NCBI GenBank assembly: GCA_007922225.1
Contig: ML680053.1
Span: 1,463,434 to 1,527,433 of the forward strand
From: Emydura subglobosa
Lineage: Eukaryota; Chordata; Testudines; Chelidae
DNA length: 64,000 nucleotides
Direction of reading: 5' to 3'
The position numbers and the translations under genes were made by a program. The notes under the pieces were generated by a model. That model was not told the origin of the DNA, did no database searches, and worked only from the letters and a program-made list of their open reading frames with translations. Below are positions 57,325-64,000 of the stretch, piece after piece. Numbering within the stretch: position 1 is the first letter of the stretch; the number at the start of each line of letters is the position of its first letter.

Positions 57325-57442
57325 ATTTTGAGGCCTAAAGGGACCATCAGGATCATCTAGTCTGTCCTCCTGCACAACACAGGTCACAGGATTTTACCCA
57401 GTGATTCTTGCATCAGGCCCAATAACTTGTGGTTGACCTTGC
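57325..57442 (-). mobile_element. old CR1 LINE 3' fragment
   Basis: It contains AAAGGGACCATCAGGATCAT, CTAGTCTGTCCTCCTGCACA and CCCAATAACTTGTGGTTGA. Confidence 0.7.
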
Positions 57443-57449
57443 TTGGTTT

Positions 57450-58570
57450 CTCTTTATTTGAAATATGGGGCTCAGATCCTCAGCAGCAGCACAGAGATCA
57501 AGCACTGGGCCGGGCAGGATACTGCAATGGCTTGGGAGGAAAAAAATCCCTTCCCCAAGTTGTGGAGCAGCATTGTGGCTGCTACTTTAGCCATGAAGCT
57601 GCAGTCTGCAACTCCCACCATGCCTTCTCTTTGGGGAAGTAGATTTTTTGACCCCAGCCCTGCCCTTCCACACCTCACCCTGCATAGCTCAGTGCTGCAC
57701 TGCACAGGGGAACTCACCCCCTCTGGTTCCCCAGAATCCTGTCCAGCCATACATAAACCTCACTGCTGGTTGAGCCTCCGCAGCTGCGGCGGCAGGAGGA
57801 GGACTCACCCTATGGGGTTGCTTTGATAGCTTGGAAGAAGAACGGATGAGACCAGCACAATGTGCTGCAGAGCCTGCATGGATGGCTTAGCCCTTTCAGA
57901 GCACTGGGCAAACAGCTCTCTTCAAGACCTGCTGCCAGACTGCTGATAAATTGGAGTGTCACCAAGTCCAGTGCAAAAACGTCGCAGCTCTAAGCCACCT
58001 CTCCCCATCACATAGCCGGTGTGTTCTATACACTGTGAGTAAGGGAGTTACTCAACCCCACCTGAGTTCAGTGAGGACCCTGGTTGTTAGCTGCCTATTG
58101 CTGTCACCTCTTCTCACTTAAGTACCTGTAAGCACTCTGGTCTGTTAGCCCTTCCCATGTAGACAGGAAGAAACCTCCAAGATGACCCATTCCATTCCAT
58201 TGTTAATTACATGTCATCACCATCCTTGTTACAATCTGTTCAGAAAGGGTAAGAGAGAGACAGAAAGGAACTAAACAATATACGATGATTAGACACGCTT
58301 TTATGGAAGACGAGAGAAGGTATCTCAAGCAACCCAAAGCATCAGATCCTTAGCTGGTGTAAATGTGTGTTTCTCTATGCTACTTCCAGCAGAAGATCTG
58401 GCTAAAAGTGGCTAAGCCATAGCAGGCAGACATGAGAGGGTGGAGAAGCTAACGTGGAAGAGTAGAGGCTAAGGGAAGCATGGTAAAATGTTTAACTGGA
58501 ATAGCTGGTTGGTATGGATGGTTTACTGTTCAAAAGGAAGAAGGAGTTGTGGGGAATAGCTGGGTATTTA
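57450..58570. other. intergenic, nothing recognised
   Basis: Short frames only. No repeat ends or splice-consistent exons were seen. Confidence 0.4.
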
Positions 58571-58589
58571 AAAACAATTCCAGTCAAAA

Positions 58590-58690
58590 GTAATTTGGCA
58601 ACAGAGCCATGATTAGAACTCAGCAGTTCCTGGCTCCCAGGTCTGTGGTCAGGCCCCCAGATTGTGCTTTCTGATCCTCTGTCACTAACA
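58590..58690 (-). repeat. MIR-like SINE fragment, reverse orientation
   Basis: It contains TTTGGCAACAGAGCCATGAT, then TAGAACTCAGCAGTTCCTGG. Confidence 0.5.
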
Positions 58691-58765
58691 ATGCTGCAAA
58701 GAGCTGCCCTGGTGCAGATCTGTTGCATAATTTGGTTGTACAAAAATGCTCAGTTATAAATAATG

Positions 58766-58850
58766 GGTCAAATTCTCAGCTGGCATAAGTCAGCCTAACT
58801 CCACTGCAGAGCTGTCCAGGTTTATACCAGCTGAGGACCTGGCCTTGTGA
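58766..58850. repeat. palindromic repeat remnant
   Basis: TCAAATTCTCAGCTGGCATA and TATACCAGCTGAGGACCTGG form inverted arms around AACTCCACTGCAG. Confidence 0.6.
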
Positions 58851-59499
58851 TAATTCCATATTTCTATAGTTCTCCTCTGTTAGTAAGAAAGGCTTCCAAA
58901 CACATATCATATAGTAATTTGTTTTCTTAATGGTTAACGATAAATGCTAAAATAAAACAAGTGTTCCTTTCCCAGTGTGGATATGTGCAATGCAAGTGCT
59001 TATTTTGGGATATTTATTAATGAATTTCATGCATATGTATGAGACTTGGAGAAAGCAATCCATTCCAGGATGTTGTTAGTGTATTTGCTTTACCTCTTAG
59101 AGTGTACACATAGAAATCACACTCTCGAAAGTTCTGGAGACAATTAACACAGGAAGGAAGATTTCAGGACCAAATATTGCACCACTATCGTAACCTGCGA
59201 GGTGGAACACTTGGAGGTATCTAAAGGAAGCTGAGTAAGGGGAGAGGACGTCAGGAAATACAAAGATATGCCCCTCAAAGGACCTTATGTGACAGGGAGA
59301 GAATCACACTGCTCAGGAGGATAGTACACTTATGGTGTGAGCCCAAGATGTCTTTGTGCCCTAGGGAAAATGAGAAGAGGAGTGGTTCGCTCAAAGGATG
59401 GGTGTTTGAACTCCTGGGGCTGTTACTGACTTGCTAGGGAAGTGAATTCACCTCTCTATGCCTTATTAAATTCTTCCTACTTGTTTATGCTTTATCAAT

Positions 59500-59665
59500 A
59501 GTAATAATAATACTTTGCACTTTTCCTAGATCTAAGCACTCTACAGAGGTGTGTAAGTGTTATTCCAATTTTAATCCTGGGATTAAGTGACTTCCCTAGG
59601 GTCCCGCAGGGAGTCGCTCGCAGAGAACCAGGGTCTCTTGACTCACCACTGCAGAATGTTGCCTT
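59500..59665 (-). repeat. MIR-like SINE, reverse orientation
   Basis: AGTAATAATAATACTTTGCA is followed by TAAGCACTCTACAGAGGTG and TAAGTGACTTCCCTAGGGTC. Confidence 0.7.
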
Positions 59666-59805
59666 CCTGTTTTAAATGACATGTGCCAATCCATTCTTGA
59701 GATGGGGAAGAGATTCATGGGAAATGGCTTTTGAGTGGCTGTGGGCTGAAGGTGAGATGACCCCAAGATTAGTAGGCAGCTTGGTGAATTCCATGTCCAT
59801 GCAGA

Positions 59806-59925
59806 TCATAGAATCATAGACTATTAGGGTTGGAAGGGACCTCAGGAGGTCATCTAGTCCAACCCCCTGCTCAAAGCAGGGCCAACCCCAGCTAAACCAT
59901 CCCAGCCAGAGCTTTGTCAAACTTT
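59806..59925 (-). mobile_element. CR1 LINE 3' end
   Basis: ATCATAGAATCATAGACTAT, with two copies of the terminal motif, then GGTTGGAAGGGACCTCAGGA and AGTCCAACCCCCTGCTCAAA. It is among the least diverged CR1 ends here. Confidence 0.9.
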
Positions 59926-60359
59926 TTTTGTGTCAGATGGAAGTGGGATGATCCCAGACGATTTCTGACTCAGCTCATACAGCTGGAGCGGGTATCTTAG
60001 ATGAGACTGGCAGTTGGAAGGGATGGCGATTACAACCTATGTTATGGTCCAACCATTACCTCCTTCAGTCTGGGGTCAAGACATCCCTTTGCCATCAAGG
60101 GAAGGGGCCTGTTTCAAAGATCAGGGGCTGATGGAGCCAGTGTGTTTCCAGATGGTCTTGTGGAGAGAGAACTGGCCTTCCAACTGACCATGCCACTGAT
60201 GGCCTGGTAGGACCTCAATCACTTTTCTTTTCTGCTCTAACTACCCTTTCTCCATACTTGTCCTTACAGGTTAAAACAGACGAAGTGCTCAAGGGAAATG
60301 GCTGCAGCAGTAGCAGTGGGCTGGAAGTCTAGACACGCACGTTCTATTCTTCGCTTTTT

Positions 60360-61050
60360 TGCTGCCCTACGATGCATCACATCACCTCTTGGTGCCTCAC
60401 TGTCTCCATCTGTGAAACAGGGAAGTATAATAGCTGCTTGACAAAGGTTAGGCTGCTGGCACACTGAGACCACGCCGCCTATCATGCTGAACACCGATAC
60501 GGTCTCATTGTTTCCTTGCACTCCCTCATCTGTTTGTATCACTCTGCTGTCTCTTATCTTATACCCAGGGAATGTCTGTGTTCACGGAGGCACTGTCAGC
60601 ACTGCCAGATCGATTCTGCGGGATCGACCTGAGCGGCCGTGGAGACCCACTCGATCGATCCAGAAGTCGATGGCGTTTTAATCCGCCCCCACAGACAGAT
60701 TAACACTACATCGACAGGAGGGCCTTTCCCGTCGGCGCAGCGTAGTGGGGATGCCGCGTTGCATAGAAGTTAGGAAGTCGACGGGAGATACTCAAGCTGT
60801 TCTACGTAGCTTGCATATCTCCCGTCGACTGCTGCCAAATTTCGCCAGCAGTGTAGACCAAGCCTTACACTGCAAGCTCTTTGGAGCAGGAACTGTCTTT
60901 TTTCTGTGTTTGTACAGTGCCTGGCACAGCGGGGTCCTGGTCCATGGCTTGGGCTCCTCGGTATTGTGGTAAGTCAAAGAACAATAATACCCTCCTTTTC
61001 AAAGTGCTTCGAGATCTGTGGATGAAAAGCACTACTACCGCAGGGCTAAG
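60360..61050 (+). repeat. old SINE/LINE interrupted by a MITE-like element
   Basis: The left part (60360-60565) runs from TGCCTCACTGTCTCCATCTG to CTGTCTCTTATCTTATACCC. The right part (60869-61050) resumes with CACTGCAAGCTCTTTGGAGC, TGTACAGTGCCTGGCACAGC and AAAGTGCTTCGAGATCTGTG. The two pieces join in the order of the repeat copies elsewhere in the window. Confidence 0.7.
60566..60868. mobile_element. MITE-like insert inside the repeat
   Basis: The right end CAGCAGTGTAGACCAAGCCT is of the GTCTACACT family; the left end GTCTGTGTTCACGGAGGC is its eroded inverse. The interior has CGATCGATCC, AAGTCGATGG, AAGTCGACGGGAGATA and the inverse TATCTCCCGTCGACTG. Confidence 0.65.
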
Positions 61051-61093
61051 GTGCATGCAGAGTCCAATAGGATCAAGAAGATCCTGTTGTCTC

Positions 61094-61320
61094 ATAAGAA
61101 CGGCCATACTGGGTCAGACCAATGGGCCATCTAGCCCAGCATCCTGTCTTCCGACCGTGGCCAATGCCAGGTGCTTCAGAGGGAATGAACAGAACAGGGC
61201 AATCATCAAGTGATCCATCTCCTGTCCAGTCCCAGCATCTCGGCCTATGGCTATGCCGGAGGTGGTCACAGATAGGCCCGTAGACTTTGGTTTCATCTGT
61301 GATCATTCACCATTTTCCCG
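61094..61320 (-). mobile_element. CR1 LINE 3' end, second subfamily
   Basis: It opens CATAAGAACGGCCATACTGG and continues GTCAGACCAATGGGCCATCT, GTGGCCAATGCCAGGTGCTT and GATCCATCTCCTGTCCAG, a turtle/crocodilian-type CR1 end. Confidence 0.75.
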
Positions 61321-61822
61321 TGTATCCATCAGCCTGTATCCTGCAAGTGACATCCTTGTGCGAGAGGGATTCTAGTCTGCTCTTCTCAGACTGAGAATCT
61401 TAAGTGAGGGGAGAACAATAACAAATACAAAGACATCGGGAAAGGATAACAGGCCCGTAAGTCAGCCGGGAAGCTGGGGAAGAGGGAACTGTATGTAAAT
61501 GGACTGTCCTCATCAGAACACAGAGACGCCGAGTAACATCCACCCTCACCCCCTGCCAGGTGATTGGCTTTACTGGTAACTCCGTAATGGCAACACAACA
61601 TATATCTGTGCTGACGCTGCTTCCCTGTGATTAACTTTCCCTAGAGTTCCCCTCCAGGACCTTTTCTGTCTTTTCTCTTCCTGGAGGCTTCCTTATGTCC
61701 CAGGTGGTGATAATGAGCCGCACACCTGCTGCAATGACTGATCATAACTTCAGCAGTGCTAGTGCTAGGCTCTAACCAGCTGAGTCAGCAAAAAAGCCCT
61801 GCTAGCCAGTTACACTGAGCAT

Positions 61823-61918
61823 ATTAAAGCCCCAGATCATTCAAACACGTATGAATGTGTGTAGTGCCATTGTCTTCAATGGGCCTACTAATGTGTACAC
61901 AGTTAGGCATATGTGTTT
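61823..61918. mobile_element. palindromic MITE-like element, second copy
   Basis: GATCATTCAAACACGTATGA with TGTGTGTAGT mirrors CTACTAATGTGTACACAG with GGCATATGTGTTTA around CCATTGTCTTCAATGGGC. It resembles the element at 48.95 kb. Confidence 0.6.
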
Positions 61919-61919
61919 A

Positions 61920-62755
61920 TAAATCATAAGGGAGAGGAATTTTACTGATAAAAGTTTACCTTTTATCTTTCCTGCTCCTTCTTTGTTTGTTTTTTGCATT
62001 TGCTTTGTTTGGACAATTTTAATTAAAAAAAAGGACCCCATCCCGTTCCCTTCCTGGCTGTCATGTACTAGAATAAGTCTGCCAACACCGCAGAGGAAGG
62101 TTTCGATCAAAAGAAAGATATTGTTTTAACTTCAAATGAAAAAAAGCCTAAAACATTTGTAAAGTGTTTTTCTACAGTACCTACATTTTTACACTAAGCT
62201 GCCTGACAGTCATCTTCTGTGTATTATTATTGCATAGACATTATGTTTATTAGATAGATTACAGTAAAAACTGCCTTAATAGATCACTTAGGGGCCCAAC
62301 AATGGGTTGCTTATGGCCTTCTAATAAAGTGCTACCATAATCCAATTATACACCACTGATCTACTTCAGGTAAGTTTTTATACCATGCTCATCACTGTAG
62401 TATCTGTGTCCCTTCCAATAGTGTATTAAGTAACATGAATAACATCTGTCACATGTTTCTTCTGTCATCCTCTCTGTAGGGGGAGAAGTGTCTTCTTTAA
62501 TAATTGTTTTTATAATATATATACACCTGCTGCTATATGTTTACGTTAAAGAGGACAGGTCAAAGAAATATGCCTTGCACTCAGAGCAGAAGTTGGTCAG
62601 GTTTATGATGAACCCTAGCTCCTGGGGTATTTATTCTGCAGTCTGGAATTGTCCCCTGAGAAAACAGTCTCCCGCACAGACAAGCTTTACGCTGATGGTA
62701 GTGTGTTCCGTTGTACCAGAGCAGCAAAGTTAGCATCCCAGAGCTTCATGCAATC
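61920..62755. other. intergenic, AT-rich, nothing recognised
   Basis: Poly-A and poly-T rich sequence with short chance frames. Confidence 0.4.
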
Positions 62756-62756
62756 T

Positions 62757-62860
62757 AAATGACTAGTATTTATAATATAATAGTAATTTGTATCATGGTA
62801 ACGCCTAGAAGCACCAACCGTGATTGGGGACCGTGATTAGGGCAGTACACATACTCATTA
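62757..62860 (-). repeat. old SINE/LINE tail, reverse orientation
   Basis: The ATAATATAATAGTAATTTGT tail is followed by GGTAACGCCTAGAAGCACCA and ACCGTGATTGGGGACCGTG, the reversed tail also seen at 43.3 kb. Confidence 0.6.
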
Positions 62861-64000
62861 GAAGACCGCCCCTACCCCCAGGAGTTGACACATTTAAAAT
62901 CAAATGGATACTTAATTCTTCAGCTCCCAAAAGGAACACTCCCACCGATTTTCCAAAAAGCTTTTTTTTTTTCCAGTCTAAAAGCCAAAGCACTCATTCC
63001 CAATAATGGAGCTCACCTAAACAGTGCAAATGAATGCATCAACAGCAGCAACAGTTTTAGCAGTGCCACAAACATGTTTGGAAAATCATGTCATGTCTTT
63101 TTTTTTTTTTTTTGTTCTCGCTCTCCTGTGGCCAAAAAGATCTGAGTAGCTCATGTTTGAAGTGCGCTCCATTCACTCTGGTTTTGTTTAGTGAGCAATG
63201 GCTCCTAAAAGGTTTTATGTAAATTTTTTATGTCTCCTACTTTATAAAAAATTAAGAGTACATTCACATTCGTGGAAAATGCACTTCATAACTAGATGCA
63301 CTTACAGTGAAATCTGTAGCAATCACCAGCATTGTAACTCAACTTCCCTTCCGAAACGACCTTGCCGATGTATTGTTTATTATTCTTCAATGGCTTCCTT
63401 AAGGACAATTAAGAAACCAATTTTTCTTGCTACCTTATGTCGTCATTGGAGACAGATTTTACTGTAATCTAACCTAATCTAATCCCAATATGTATATTCT
63501 GTATCTATCTAATATATGTGATATCTAATATCTAATATATATATCTACATATAGATATGTATCTAATATCTGGGTATGCGTACACTGAAATAAAAGCAGA
63601 TCATACATATTGTATTGATATGAATATCCGATTACACATATGGGAGTGTGTTAAAATAAGTGTACCTCTGTCAGCAGTTAGTGCTAACCCATGTTGTGTG
63701 CCGATTAAAAGCATTTCTTTCATGGTGCTTTTGTCAGCTCTCATGAATGCCAGGCCTGATTTAAAGTAACCCCCTGCTTGTTTTTCTCCATAGGGTTACT
63801 AATTGCACTGTATGGCATCTGATATTTGGCTTCTCTTCTCTGGTGGTTTTGATTCCTCTCTTGGAGAGATTGACCTTTAACAAACTATCTGGACCTGCAT
63901 GCTAGTCATCACAGATAAAAGACCTACTTTCTGGAGGGACAAGTTAATGGTGTAGCCATCCCTATATCTTCTTGTGGGTGCCAAAGTTTCTTGCAGTCAC
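62861..64000. other. right edge, AT-rich, no gene recognised
   Basis: It contains a T17 run near 63098 and an AT-rich low-complexity stretch at 63475-63572 built of TATCTAATA-like units. I see no FAM168A exon here. Confidence 0.4.
63475..63572. repeat. AT-rich low-complexity repeat
   Basis: ATCTAATATATGTGATATCT-type units are repeated imperfectly, mixing TATC and TA steps. Confidence 0.8.

Noticed and set aside
1..64000. A CRISPR array, operon or phage-like system
   Set aside because: No evenly spaced direct repeats with unique spacers, no ribosome-binding sites and no contiguous long genes; spliced exons and LINE/SINE content show a vertebrate genome.

Overview
The window is nuclear DNA of an amniote, most likely a turtle (Testudines; a crocodilian is the main alternative). 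The basis is its repeat content: several CR1 LINE 3' ends beginning with the usual CATAGAATCATAGA-type motif, a CR1 pol fragment, an RTE-type LINE fragment, many old MIR-like SINE copies, and short inverted-repeat (MITE-like) elements of types I associate with turtles and crocodilians. Nothing looks bacterial, phage or organellar. Almost all short open frames are chance frames in GC-rich or repetitive DNA.

I can support one protein-coding gene, PLEKHB1 (evectin-1/PHR1), on the minus strand from about 41.3 kb down to 7.6 kb or lower. I assembled six coding exons (39784-39748, 37691-37539, 30333-30231, 27764-27725, 12980-12878, 7728-7592). All splice sites are GT-AG and all phases agree. They encode 190 residues: an N-terminal pleckstrin homology domain, a tyrosine-rich linker and a hydrophobic C-terminal anchor. 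A GC-rich, CpG-dense block near 41.1-41.45 kb is the likely promoter, with a probable non-coding first exon and two opposed ZNF143/SBS-like motifs.

Layout: 1-7.5 kb has no recognised gene (in mammals RAB6A lies tail-to-tail with PLEKHB1, so the left edge could be its 3' UTR, unproven). 7.6-41.3 kb is PLEKHB1, its introns filled with old repeats, including an LTR-like copy inside an RTE LINE (21.3-22.4 kb), a roughly 1-kb unclassified repeat (24.3-25.3 kb) and a 1.5-kb LTR-like repeat with a G-rich tandem core (34.4-35.8 kb). 41.5-64 kb looks intergenic, upstream of PLEKHB1 (FAM168A would be expected beyond it in mammalian order), with a 1.6-kb CR1 fragment (45.5-47.1 kb), a second copy of the 1-kb repeat (49.4-50.3 kb), an 0.8-kb terminal-inverted-repeat element (56.3-57.2 kb) and several palindromic elements. 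No rRNA, tRNA or CRISPR array was seen.

The best candidate for something undescribed is the pair of 1-kb repeats with about 65-bp terminal direct repeats and a shared acidic, proline-rich open frame. It is more likely a mobile or satellite-like repeat than a functional system. Repeat family names are from memory of sequence patterns, not a database search.
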